DNA from: Xylanimonas oleitrophica
Lineage (GTDB): Bacteria > Actinomycetota > Actinomycetes > Actinomycetales > Cellulomonadaceae
DNA: 64,000 nt
Direction: 5' to 3'
NCBI RefSeq assembly: GCF_003244315.1
Contig: NZ_QKWH01000010.1
Coordinates: forward strand, 1 to 64,000
Below are positions 53,254 through 61,557 of this stretch, piece by piece; positions within the stretch are counted from its first letter, which is position 1; the number at the start of each line of letters is the position of its first letter. The position numbers were made by a program, and so were the translations under genes. The notes below the pieces were generated by a model, which did not search any database, had not been told where the DNA came from, and was given only the letters and a program-made list of their open reading frames with translations.

Positions 53254-53895
53254 ATGACCACCACCTCCGTCCCGGCCCCGACCGTCGCCTCCGGGCTGGC
53301 CGCCCTCTGGCGGCACTCGCTGGCCGGCCTGCGCGTGCTGCTCGCCTTCACCGTCCTGCTCGGCCTGGCCTACCCCCTGGCGGTCACCGGCATCGCCCAG
53401 GCGGTGTTCCCCTGGCAGGCGAACGGGTCGCTGCTCGACGCTGCTGGGGAACGCACGACGACGCCCGCCGACGCCGCCGGCTCCGCCCGCCTCGCCCAGG
53501 CGTTCACCGGGCCCGAATGGTTCCACCCGCGGCCCTCGGCCGCGGGCGACGGGTACGACTCCCTCACCTCGGGCGGGTCCAACCTCGGACCGAACAACCC
53601 CGACCTCGTGGGGGCGATCACCGAGCGCCGAGCCGCCGTCGCCGCCGCGGAGGGCGTCGACCCCGCCGCGGTGCCCGCCGACGCCGTCACGGCGTCCGCC
53701 TCCGGGCTCGACCCGGACATCAGTCCCGCCTACGCCGCGCTGCAGGTCGAGCGCGTCGCCGCTGCGCGCGGGCTGACCTCGCACGACGTGCGGGAGCTGG
53801 TCGCCGAGCACACCGTGGGCCGCACGCTCGGCGTCCTGGGCGAGCCGCACGTGAACGTGCTGCGGCTCAACCTCGCGCTGCAGGGCCTCGGGTGA
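53254..53895 (+). CDS. kdpC: KdpC, potassium-transporting ATPase subunit C
   Basis: 213 residues. One N-terminal transmembrane helix (LRVLLAFTVLLGLAYPLAVTGIAQ) precedes a periplasmic-type domain with RPSAAGDGYDSLTSGGSNLGPNNPDL and GLDPDISPAYAALQVERVA, both KdpC hallmarks. It is longer than the E. coli form by about 20 residues. It stabilises the complex and enhances ATP binding. It is followed 14 bases later by kdpD. Confidence 0.95.
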   Translation: MTTTSVPAPTVASGLAALWRHSLAGLRVLLAFTVLLGLAYPLAVTGIAQAVFPWQANGSLLDAAGERTTTPADAAGSARLAQAFTGPEWFHPRPSAAGDGYDSLTSGGSNLGPNNPDLVGAITERRAAVAAAEGVDPAAVPADAVTASASGLDPDISPAYAALQVERVAAARGLTSHDVRELVAEHTVGRTLGVLGEPHVNVLRLNLALQGLG

Positions 53896-53909
53896 GGCAC
53901 GATCACCCC

Positions 53910-56462
53910 ATGACCAGCGATGTGCCGGGCGCGACGCCGAGGAAGGGCCGGCTGACGGTCTACCTCGGCGCCGCGCCCGGCGTCGGCAAGACCTACGCCA
54001 TGCTCGACGAGGCCGAGCGTCGCCGCGCCCGCGGCACCGACGTCGTCGTCGGCCTCGTCGAGACGCACGGCCGGGAGGCCACGGCGGCCAAGCTCGGCGA
54101 CCTCGAGGTGGTCCCGCGCCGCACCGTGACCTACCGCGGCACCGCCCTGACCGAGCTGGACACCGACGCCGTCCTGCGGCGCGCACCCCAGGTGGCGCTC
54201 GTCGACGAGCTCGCGCACACCAACGCACCGGGCTCTCGGCACGCCAAGCGCTGGCAGGACGTGCACGACCTGCTCGAGGGCGGGATCGACGTCGTCACCA
54301 CCGTCAACGTGCAGCACCTGGCGTCCCTGACCGACGACGTCGAGGCCATCACCGGGGTGCGGCAGCGCGAGACCGTACCGGACCAGGTGGTGCGCGAGGC
54401 GGACCAGATCCAGCTCGTCGACCTGTCCCCGCAACAGCTGCGCCGCCGCCTGGCGCACGGCAACGTCTACCGGCCGGAGCAGATCGACGCGTCCCTGCGC
54501 TCCTACTTCCGCGAGGGCAACCTCACAGCGCTGCGCGAGCTCGCCCTGCTGTGGCTGGCCGACCGGGTCGACGACGCCCTGACCCGCTACCGCTCCGACC
54601 ACGCCATCACCGGCACCTGGCCGGCGCGGGAGCGGGTGGTCGTCGCCGTCACCGGCGGGGCCGAGGGGGAGACGCTGCTGCGCCGCGGCGCCCGCATCGC
54701 GCAGCGGGCCGCGGGCTCCGAGCTGCTCGCCGTCTACGTCCTGCCCACCGACGGGCTGCCCTCGGCCACGCCCGCCGCGATCGCCCGTCAGCGGGAGATC
54801 GCTGAGTCCCTCGACGGCACGTTCCACACCGTCGTGGGGGAGGACGTTGCGACCGCCGTCGTCGACTTCGCCCGCGGAGTCAACGCCACGATGGTCGTCG
54901 TCGGCGTCTCGCGGCACTCGCGCTGGCGGCAGGCGTTCCTCGGGTCCACCAGCGCCGAGATCGCGCGGCTGTCGGACGGCATCGACGTGCACCTGGTCGA
55001 CCACGAGGGCGCCGGCGCCGGGCGACGGTCGCGGGCGCGGTGGTCCACGCTGTCGCCGGTGCGGCGCGTGCTCGGCTGGGCCGGCGCAGCGCTCGGGCCC
55101 ATCGGTCTTACCGCGCTCCTCCTCGCGGCCGACCGGGCGCCGCACGACCTGTCCAGCCCGCTGATGTTCTTCCTCGCGCTCGTCGTCGGCGTCGCGCTCC
55201 TGGGCGGGCTGTGGCCCGCGCTGGCCGCCTCGCTGGTCTCGTTCGGGTGCCTCAACTGGTTCTTCACCGAGCCCACCGGCCGCTTCACCGTGGCCCGCCC
55301 GAGCGAGCTGCTCGCGCTGGCGGTCTTCGTCGTCGTCGGCATGGCCGTCGCCTCCGTCGTCGGCCTCGCCGCCCGGCGCACGGTCGAGGCCTACCGCGCC
55401 CGCGCCGAGGCCTCGACGCTGGCCGCGCTGTCGCGCTCGGTCCTGTCCGGCGACGACACCGCGCAGGCCATCGTGCAACGGCTCGCCGAGACGTTCGGGC
55501 TCGACGCCGTCCGGCTCCAGGAGCGCTCCGGCGAGCGGCGCGCGTGGGACACGGTCGCCGCCGCGCACCGCACCGCCGGTGCGGCCGGGCACCACGACGC
55601 CGACACCGAGATCCGCATCGACGACGACCACCGGCTCGTGCTGCAGGGTCGGGCCCTGCCGGCCAGCGACCGGCAGGCCGTCGAGGCGTTCGGCGCCCAG
55701 GCGGGCATCGTGCTCGAGCACCGGCGGCTGCGCGAGACGGCCGCCCACGCCGCCGCGCTCGAGCAGGCTGAGGCCACCCGCACCGCCCTGCTGGCCGCGG
55801 TCTCCCACGACCTGCGCACCCCGCTGGCCGCCATCCGCGCCGCCGTCGACGGCCTCACCGCCCCCGACGTCACCCTCGACCCCCAGGACACCGCCGCCCT
55901 GGAGCGGACCCTCGCCGAGTCCACCCGCCGGCTCGAGCGGCTCATCGACAACCTGCTCGATCTGTCCCGCCTGCAGACCGGAGCCGTGCGCCCCGTGCTG
56001 CGCGCGACGTCCCTGGAAGAGGTGGTGCCGGTCGCGGTCGAACCCTGGCTGGCGCACGTCCACCTCGACGTGCCCGAGGACCTGCCGCTCGTGCGCACCG
56101 ACGCCGGGCTGCTCGAACGGGTCGTCGCCAACCTGGTGTCCAACGCCGTCCGGCACGCACCGGCCGGCACCCGCGTCCGGGTCGCGGCGGCGCAGGGCCC
56201 CGACGACGTCGAGCTGCGCGTCGTCGACACCGGCCCCGGCGTACCCGACGAGCGCAAGGAGACCATGTTCGTGCCGTTCCAGCGCCTCGGCGACACCACC
56301 GGCGGCGGCCTCGGCCTCGGCCTGGCCGTCGCCGACGGGCTCGCCCGCGCGGTCGGCGCCACCGTCGCCGCCGAAGACACCCCCGGCGGCGGGCTGACGA
56401 TGGTCGTCACCGTCCCGCGTGCGAACGTGCGCACGCCGGCGCCGCTCGGGAGCGCCCCATGA
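53910..56462 (+). CDS. kdpD: KdpD, turgor/potassium sensor histidine kinase
   Basis: 850 residues. The N-terminal KdpD domain has a Walker A-like GAAPGVGKTYAMLDEAERR and LVDELAHTNAPGSRHAKRWQDV, followed by a Usp-like domain, four transmembrane helices (about residues 390-490), a GAF-like region, HisKA with VSHDLRTPLAAIRAAV, and HATPase with NLVSNAVRHAPAG, DTGPGVPDERKETMF and GGGLGLGLAVADG. It senses low K+ and phosphorylates KdpE. Overlaps kdpE by ATGA. Confidence 0.95.
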   Translation: MTSDVPGATPRKGRLTVYLGAAPGVGKTYAMLDEAERRRARGTDVVVGLVETHGREATAAKLGDLEVVPRRTVTYRGTALTELDTDAVLRRAPQVALVDELAHTNAPGSRHAKRWQDVHDLLEGGIDVVTTVNVQHLASLTDDVEAITGVRQRETVPDQVVREADQIQLVDLSPQQLRRRLAHGNVYRPEQIDASLRSYFREGNLTALRELALLWLADRVDDALTRYRSDHAITGTWPARERVVVAVTGGAEGETLLRRGARIAQRAAGSELLAVYVLPTDGLPSATPAAIARQREIAESLDGTFHTVVGEDVATAVVDFARGVNATMVVVGVSRHSRWRQAFLGSTSAEIARLSDGIDVHLVDHEGAGAGRRSRARWSTLSPVRRVLGWAGAALGPIGLTALLLAADRAPHDLSSPLMFFLALVVGVALLGGLWPALAASLVSFGCLNWFFTEPTGRFTVARPSELLALAVFVVVGMAVASVVGLAARRTVEAYRARAEASTLAALSRSVLSGDDTAQAIVQRLAETFGLDAVRLQERSGERRAWDTVAAAHRTAGAAGHHDADTEIRIDDDHRLVLQGRALPASDRQAVEAFGAQAGIVLEHRRLRETAAHAAALEQAEATRTALLAAVSHDLRTPLAAIRAAVDGLTAPDVTLDPQDTAALERTLAESTRRLERLIDNLLDLSRLQTGAVRPVLRATSLEEVVPVAVEPWLAHVHLDVPEDLPLVRTDAGLLERVVANLVSNAVRHAPAGTRVRVAAAQGPDDVELRVVDTGPGVPDERKETMFVPFQRLGDTTGGGLGLGLAVADGLARAVGATVAAEDTPGGGLTMVVTVPRANVRTPAPLGSAP

Positions 56463-57145
56463 GCAGCCACCGGGTCCTCGTCGTCGACGACGATGCCGGC
56501 CTCGCTCGCGCGCTCGCCATCAACCTGCGCGCCCACGGCTGGGACGTCACCACCGCGGCCACCGGCACCGCGGCGCTCGACGCCGCCGCGACGACGCAGC
56601 CCGACGTCGTCGTCCTCGACCTCGGCCTGCCCGACCTGGCCGGCCTCGACGTCATCGCCGGGATCCGCGGCTGGAGCCGCGTGCCGATCGTCGTGCTGTC
56701 GGCGCGCCAGCTCGGCGAGGACAAGGTCGACGCGCTCGACGCCGGCGCCGACGACTACGTGACCAAGCCGTTCGCGATGAACGAGCTCTTCGCGCGCCTG
56801 CGCGCAGCCGTGCGGCGGGCCGCACCCGTCACCGAGGACGACGAGCCCGTAGTCGAGGCCGGAGACCTGCACATCGACCTGGCCCGCCGCGTGGTCGAGC
56901 GCGCCGGCACCGAGGTGCGGCTCAGCCCCACCGAGTGGGCGATGCTCGAGGTCCTGGTCCGCCACCGCGGCCGGATGGTCGGGCGCACCCAGCTGCTCCA
57001 GGAGGTCTGGGGGCCCGCGTACGAGACCGAGACCCACTACCTGCGGGTCTACTCCGCCCAGCTGCGCCGCAAGCTCGAGAAGGACCCCGCCCACCCGCGG
57101 CACATCATCACCCACCCCGGGGCCGGGTACCGATTCGAGGTGTAG
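56459..57145 (+). CDS. kdpE: KdpE, OmpR-family response regulator
   Basis: 228 residues. The receiver has VVDDDAG, the phospho-acceptor in VVVLDLGLPDL, SAR and YVTKPF, followed by a winged helix (LSPTEWAMLEVLVRHRGRMVGRTQLLQEVWGPAYETETHYLRVYSAQLRRKL and THPGAGYRFEV). It is the last gene of the kdp operon and probably binds the 11-bp-spaced repeats upstream of the operon. Confidence 0.95.
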   Translation: MSSHRVLVVDDDAGLARALAINLRAHGWDVTTAATGTAALDAAATTQPDVVVLDLGLPDLAGLDVIAGIRGWSRVPIVVLSARQLGEDKVDALDAGADDYVTKPFAMNELFARLRAAVRRAAPVTEDDEPVVEAGDLHIDLARRVVERAGTEVRLSPTEWAMLEVLVRHRGRMVGRTQLLQEVWGPAYETETHYLRVYSAQLRRKLEKDPAHPRHIITHPGAGYRFEV

Positions 57146-57276
57146 CCGAAGCGGCCGAGTCGCCGGGCGACAACCCCAGACAGCGGCCGGACCGAACGGC
57201 CTCGACGTCACCGCGAAGAAGTCGACGGCGCCTCGCGGGCCTTCGACCTCGCCCGATGTGGCCACCGGCAGAGTCT

Positions 57277-57332
57277 GCGAAGAGGTCTCACACCAGAGTT
57301 CGTCACCCAGCTAGTCACCCAGACCTCTTCGC
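57277..57332. repeat. 12-bp inverted repeat around GTCACCCAG direct repeats
   Basis: GCGAAGAGGTCT (57277-57288) and AGACCTCTTCGC (57321-57332) are perfect complements with a 32-base spacer. The spacer contains GTCACCCAG twice (starting near 57302 and 57314). The arm sequence partly repeats the tRNA core GAAGAGGTC. It lies 73 bases from the tRNA fragment at 57405, where integrase arm-type sites would be expected, but it could also be a hairpin. Confidence 0.45.
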
Positions 57333-57357
57333 GAGGCCTGTTGGCACGACGGAAGGA

Positions 57358-57390
57358 CCGCTGAGCCCGAGCGTTTGCCCAGGTCAGCGG
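57358..57390. terminator. Stem-loop beside tRNA fragment 3
   Basis: CCGCTGA (57358-57364) pairs with TCAGCGG (57384-57390). The sequence closely resembles the stem at 36965-36996 beside copy 1. It is followed by CCCTCTTTTG on the plus strand and also lies after the kdp operon. Confidence 0.5.
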
Positions 57391-57404
57391 CCCTCTTTTG
57401 CTGG

Positions 57405-57445
57405 TCGGGGTGACAGGAATTGAACTGCGCCCTCTTCGCCCCGAA
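57405..57445 (-). repeat. tRNA-Pro(CGG) 3' half, attachment-site copy 3 (decayed)
   Basis: Same tRNA 3' portion but with several changes (GGAATTGAACTGCGCCCTCTTCGCCCCGAA): one base lost in the T-arm and two or three substitutions. This suggests it is the oldest scar of the four, or one under no selection. The 5' half is absent. Confidence 0.7.
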
Positions 57446-57672
57446 TCAAGATCGACCTGCAAGAACGCTGCCGAAACCGCGTGATTCCGGGCGCCGTCGT
57501 TCGTCGTTGTCCGTCGGCGGTCAGGGCGGTATGCCCCCAGTGGTCCACGCGATCCGCTGTGCAAGATCGGGTTGACGGCCCCTGTTAGTCTTGGCGTTGC
57601 GAGGGAGCATTACCTCCTGAGAAGTGAGCCCGATACCCGGCCGGACGACCGTGGTGTCGGGCTTCGCGCTTG

Positions 57673-58101
57673 CTAGAGGTCGACGACGGTGACGACTGAG
57701 TCGACAGCGGCGCGGAGCTTTCCTCCGCGCGCCCAGGCCCAGCCGACGGCGTCAGCGATCCACAGCAGCGGTTCCTCGTGGCGCTTCTGGTGGTGGTAGG
57801 CAAACGGTGGAGCCGGGCGCCCCGCCTCGCGGGCACCCTGGATGAGCCAGGAGCGGTCGCGGTCGACGACCGAGTCGATCGGATCGAGCACGACTCGGGC
57901 GATGTCCATGGCGATGGCGTCCTGCGCCAGGCGGCGCACGCACCGGCCGCGGGCCTGCATCGCGGTCCGAGCGCGGTTGACGTCCTTGACTGCGACGACG
58001 GCGCACATCAGCAGGTAGTCGCCCGAGGTCGACTCGTCGACGAACATCTGCCCACCGCGCATCATCGAGGGCGCGCTCGACGGCGTCGGGTTGGTAGGCA
58101 T
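57673..58101 (-). CDS. DUF3800-like protein, apparently shortened
   Basis: 142 residues. The opening GQMFVDESTSGDYLLMCAVV has the acidic D-E-S start of DUF3800-type nuclease-like proteins. The second half ARVVLDPIDSVVDRDRSWLIQGARE and PPFAYHHQKRHEEPLLWIADAVGWAWARGGK matches the other end. The middle segment expected between them, near residue 50, seems missing while the frame is kept, so this may be an in-frame deletion derivative. Found in accessory DNA; function unknown. Confidence 0.5.
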   Translation of the reverse strand: MPTNPTPSSAPSMMRGGQMFVDESTSGDYLLMCAVVAVKDVNRARTAMQARGRCVRRLAQDAIAMDIARVVLDPIDSVVDRDRSWLIQGAREAGRPAPPFAYHHQKRHEEPLLWIADAVGWAWARGGKLRAAVDSVVTVVDL

Positions 58102-58158
58102 GGCGACGATTGTGCCCGACCGTGGCGGGGAGGTCGGACGGCGGCACGTCCGAGCGGG

Positions 58159-59700
58159 CTACCGGAGGTGGAGGACGGCTCGTGCGGTGGCGCCGATGCC
58201 CGGGGCGAGCTCGTCGGTGTCGCGCCACCCTGCGCGAGCCTGGCCGCCCAGGAAGCCGAGGACCTCGAGGGTGGGGTTGTCGGCGCGCGGATCGGCGTTC
58301 GGGCGATGTGTACTGCGCCATCCGCGAAGGCCGAGCAGGACGCTCGTCTCGGCGCGCCATTCCGATGGGGGTGCGTCGCTGGCGACGACCGCGAGGGTCA
58401 GCCAGCCGGCGTCGATCTCCCGCTCCTTGGAACCCAGGGGGAGCCGGGTGACGATGTGCCGCCACAATGCGACCGGGTCGCATTTGGCCTTCCTGACGGC
58501 CGACGTCAGGGCGATCCGTCCCTTGCGTACCGAGAGCAGTCCGAGTGCTCGGGCCGAGTCGCGGAGCATCGCTACGGGGTAGGTCTGGTCCTCGCGGCTG
58601 TTCTTCCCGATGTGCCACCCGGCGATACCGGTGGCCTCGGCGACCTGGGCGACGATGCGCGGCGGGAGCCAGCCAGCGGCGGTGAGATCGACTCCGTCAC
58701 CGAGCGCGTCGAGGAGGATCCGATACGCCTCGGTGAGGCGCGCCGCCTCGTCGGGCGCAACCTCGGAGGTGCCGTGCGAGCCGGGCCGCGCCAGGACCTC
58801 CCGCAGGAGTGTGATTCCGTGGCGGTCGAACTCCTCGGCGATCTCAACGAGGTGACCCGAGACGGCGACCGGCTCGGCCGTGATGAGCGCGAGCTCGTCG
58901 TTGACGTCCTCGGGACCGAACCGGTCGGGGTCCCAGCCGTCGGGAAGCCACCGGTGGGCGTCTGCCGCGGTGTCGAAAAGGCAAGGGAGCAGGGCGTCGT
59001 CGTGACCGCTGCGGACCCAGGCCGCGAGGTCGGCATACCCGCCCACCCCGCCGCAGTCCTCCGGCGGACAGGCGAGTCGGACGCCGATGCAGCGCACGAA
59101 GTCGGGGGCGGTGTCGAGCACCTTCTCGACCTTGAGCGAGTGCCGCCAGCCATCGCCAAAGTCGTACTCGTACCGCAGCGCATCGCCCTTGGTCGCGACG
59201 ACCTGGTCGAGGCGAACATCATCCTCGAGCACGCCGTCCTCGCCCTCCATCTCGACGTCGTACCGGGTGACGAAGCACGGCGAGTCGTACCCGGGGCCGA
59301 CTTGGAAGCGGTGCAGGTGGGAGTTGGTCCAACCCATCGAGCGCTGCACGACCTCGTGGAGCTCGTTCAACGTCAGATCCCCAGGAACCTCGATCCGCCG
59401 CCACACCGGTGGCTGGGTGTCGCGCAGATCGATCCGGAGTTGGGAACCGCGCGTCACCTCGGGAACCGGAGTGACCTCAGGGTGGGCGGGCTTGTCGAGT
59501 CGGTCGAAGATGCTCGTGACCTTGCCGCTCGCCAGCCCTTCGACTAGCGCAAGTGCCTCGGCTGGGCTCGCCGTGGCGAGCAATTGTTCGACCAGGGCGT
59601 TGATGTCCGGCGCATCAAGCGAGGCGACGAGGACGGGTTGCGAGGCACGGCCACAAGTCTTCCACGGGGGCTGGCCGCGCCGACGGCCCGACTGACCCAC
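58159..59700 (-). CDS. Plasmid pRiA4b ORF-3-like protein
   Basis: 513 residues. The central domain LRIDLRDTQPPVWRRIEVPGDLTLNELHEVVQRSMGWTNSHLHRF, YEYDFGDGWRHSLKVEKVL and CPPEDCGGVGGYADL is the pRiA4b ORF-3 family signature, common on plasmids and mobile islands; biochemical function is unknown. A C-terminal part of about 270 residues holds helical segments of unknown role. GTG 59700 is used, but the first 30 residues are doubtful and the true start may be internal. Confidence 0.75.
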   Translation of the reverse strand: MGQSGRRRGQPPWKTCGRASQPVLVASLDAPDINALVEQLLATASPAEALALVEGLASGKVTSIFDRLDKPAHPEVTPVPEVTRGSQLRIDLRDTQPPVWRRIEVPGDLTLNELHEVVQRSMGWTNSHLHRFQVGPGYDSPCFVTRYDVEMEGEDGVLEDDVRLDQVVATKGDALRYEYDFGDGWRHSLKVEKVLDTAPDFVRCIGVRLACPPEDCGGVGGYADLAAWVRSGHDDALLPCLFDTAADAHRWLPDGWDPDRFGPEDVNDELALITAEPVAVSGHLVEIAEEFDRHGITLLREVLARPGSHGTSEVAPDEAARLTEAYRILLDALGDGVDLTAAGWLPPRIVAQVAEATGIAGWHIGKNSREDQTYPVAMLRDSARALGLLSVRKGRIALTSAVRKAKCDPVALWRHIVTRLPLGSKEREIDAGWLTLAVVASDAPPSEWRAETSVLLGLRGWRSTHRPNADPRADNPTLEVLGFLGGQARAGWRDTDELAPGIGATARAVLHLR

Positions 59701-59850
59701 GGGCGAGTGCGAAGGAGTCGCCGCGGCGCGGTTCAGGCGATGACCTGCGGGAATGGTCGCCCAGGGGCTCTCTGCCGACTCTGCTGGGGGTTTGTGTTCC
59801 GCCCCCGGATAAACCCCCAGGCGAGCAAGAGGTCGCTCAGCGCACGAGCA

Positions 59851-59894
59851 AAAGGCCCTCCGACTTCAGCGTTTCCGCTGGTCAGAGGGCCTTT
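59851..59894. terminator. Strong terminator beside tRNA fragment 4
   Basis: AAAGGCCCTC (59851-59860) pairs perfectly with GAGGGCCTTT (59885-59894), with an inner CAGC/GCTG stem. On the minus strand it follows the tRNA 3' end by a few bases, as a tRNA terminator should, so it was probably copied from the intact tRNA-Pro locus. Confidence 0.75.
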
Positions 59895-59897
59895 CAG

Positions 59898-59943
<46 letters not shown>

Positions 59944-60128
59944 GGGCTGTAACGGGTTCTTCGACCTGGGGAAACGCGCGAGATTCCGCGCTTCGTCGTC
60001 GTTGGCTGTCGGTCGCTGTCGGGACCGTGGGGATGCCGTAGATGCCCATTTAGATGCCCAGGCCGCCAGACGGCCCTCGCCACGCGAAAGCGTCGCTCGC
60101 GGCCGGGGGCGCCACTGATTCGGCATCG

Positions 60129-61457
60129 TCATTGGGGTGCCGCCGAGAATATCGTCGCCAACGGCGCAACGGCGCCAGGTAGCCGCCGTGCGTCCCCGAC
60201 GAGCAGGACGACGATGCGCTGCCTCGCTCGGGAGAAGACGACGTACAAGAGTCTGCTTGTGTTCGGGTAGGGCTCTCGCTCGCTGCCCATGAAGTCGCTG
60301 TCGCGCAGGACGACGACCGTCGCGTCGGCTTCGCGTCCCTTGGTCTGGTAAAGGTTCATGAGTTCGACGGCGTGCGGCTCGCCGGCCAAGTCTGTGAGCG
60401 CGGACACGGTGGCTTCTCGGGCACTCGCCGCGATTGCGGCGACAAGCGCACGCTCGTCCCCGAGGCGGGTGTTGCGTCGCACAGCCCTCGCGCGTATCGA
60501 ACCGAGCAGTTGCGCGGCGTGCTCCCACGCGCTCGACTTGGCCGGCAGGCCGAGTGCGGCGTGGGCCCTCGCCGCGGTAGCCAGCGCAGTCTCGACGTCC
60601 GGCGCCTCGTCGAGCTCGCTCCAGACATCCAGTAGGCGCGCCTGCAGAGTCGTGGCGCCATTCCCCGCCATGATGTCTTTCGCCAGTGGAGGGATCGCTG
60701 TTCCACGGACCGAACTGGTTACGAAGACGGCCAGTTCCTGCAGAACATCACGCCACTCGGCCTCGTTGAAGGCGAACCTCAGCATCGCGACCTGGGCGTC
60801 GAGCGCAGCGGCGAGGGCATCGCTCAGGCCGGCGATCTCGTGGTTGATGCCGGCCTCGTCCAGTCCATCGGACAGCGCGGCGAGCATGTCGTTGTGGTGT
60901 GTAAACACAGCGACCCCCAATCCATCGGCTCGCAGTGCCTGTACGGTCGCCGAGACGGCCTCTACCTCGTCTGCGAGCGGAATCCCTAGCCGGACCTCGA
61001 AGCGCCTCTGATTGATAGCCTCGGTGATCGCGTCCGAGTAGAAGTCCCTCCTTTGGATTGCGCGTGCGACGCCCGGGATCACGCCGGATGGGTCGCGGTG
61101 CGAAACGTCCGGCAGGACTAGCGTGTTCTCTGCGCCGGCCGCCGCAGCGGCATCCGTGATGCGCTCGACACGCACTCCGTCTCGTACGCGGAAGGTGTAG
61201 ATGCATTGGTCGGCGTCGCCCAGAAGGATTTTGCGGGCTGTACATCCGACCAGGACGAGGCGCGAGGTCCACGCGAAGGCCGCAGTTTCGAGGTACTCCT
61301 CCCCATCGCGCTCCCACACGAGCCGGGCGCGGACGTCGATCCAGCCCGAGGCCTGTGTGCGGCGCGGCGGGATCTCGTGGGCGTTGAGGATCGCCTGCCA
61401 GGCCGTGACGTCGTAGGCGGCGGCGAGGTTTGCCGTCGCGGCGTCGTGCACGGACAC
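60129..61457 (-). CDS. UvrD/Rep-like helicase fragment lacking motif I
   Basis: 442 residues. Helicase motifs III-VI are recognisable: LLGDADQCIYTF, then VFTHHNDMLAALSDGL, the KGREADATVVVLRD region and RLLYVVFSRARQRIVVLL. The Walker A (G-x-x-G-x-GKS/T) and early motifs are absent; residues 1-75 do not form the ATP-binding core. GTG 61457. It is either a decayed helicase or a two-part system whose first half was lost. Located in an integrative-element-like region. Confidence 0.65.
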   Translation of the reverse strand: MSVHDAATANLAAAYDVTAWQAILNAHEIPPRRTQASGWIDVRARLVWERDGEEYLETAAFAWTSRLVLVGCTARKILLGDADQCIYTFRVRDGVRVERITDAAAAAGAENTLVLPDVSHRDPSGVIPGVARAIQRRDFYSDAITEAINQRRFEVRLGIPLADEVEAVSATVQALRADGLGVAVFTHHNDMLAALSDGLDEAGINHEIAGLSDALAAALDAQVAMLRFAFNEAEWRDVLQELAVFVTSSVRGTAIPPLAKDIMAGNGATTLQARLLDVWSELDEAPDVETALATAARAHAALGLPAKSSAWEHAAQLLGSIRARAVRRNTRLGDERALVAAIAASAREATVSALTDLAGEPHAVELMNLYQTKGREADATVVVLRDSDFMGSEREPYPNTSRLLYVVFSRARQRIVVLLVGDARRLPGAVAPLATIFSAAPQ

Positions 61458-61557
61458 GGTGCCGCGCGCCGAGCAGAGAGCGGAGCGCGGTCGGGCGAGG
61501 GGGGGTCACGGCGGAAATGTTCACGCTCGCCACTGACATCACCCCTGGCCGCTAGAG

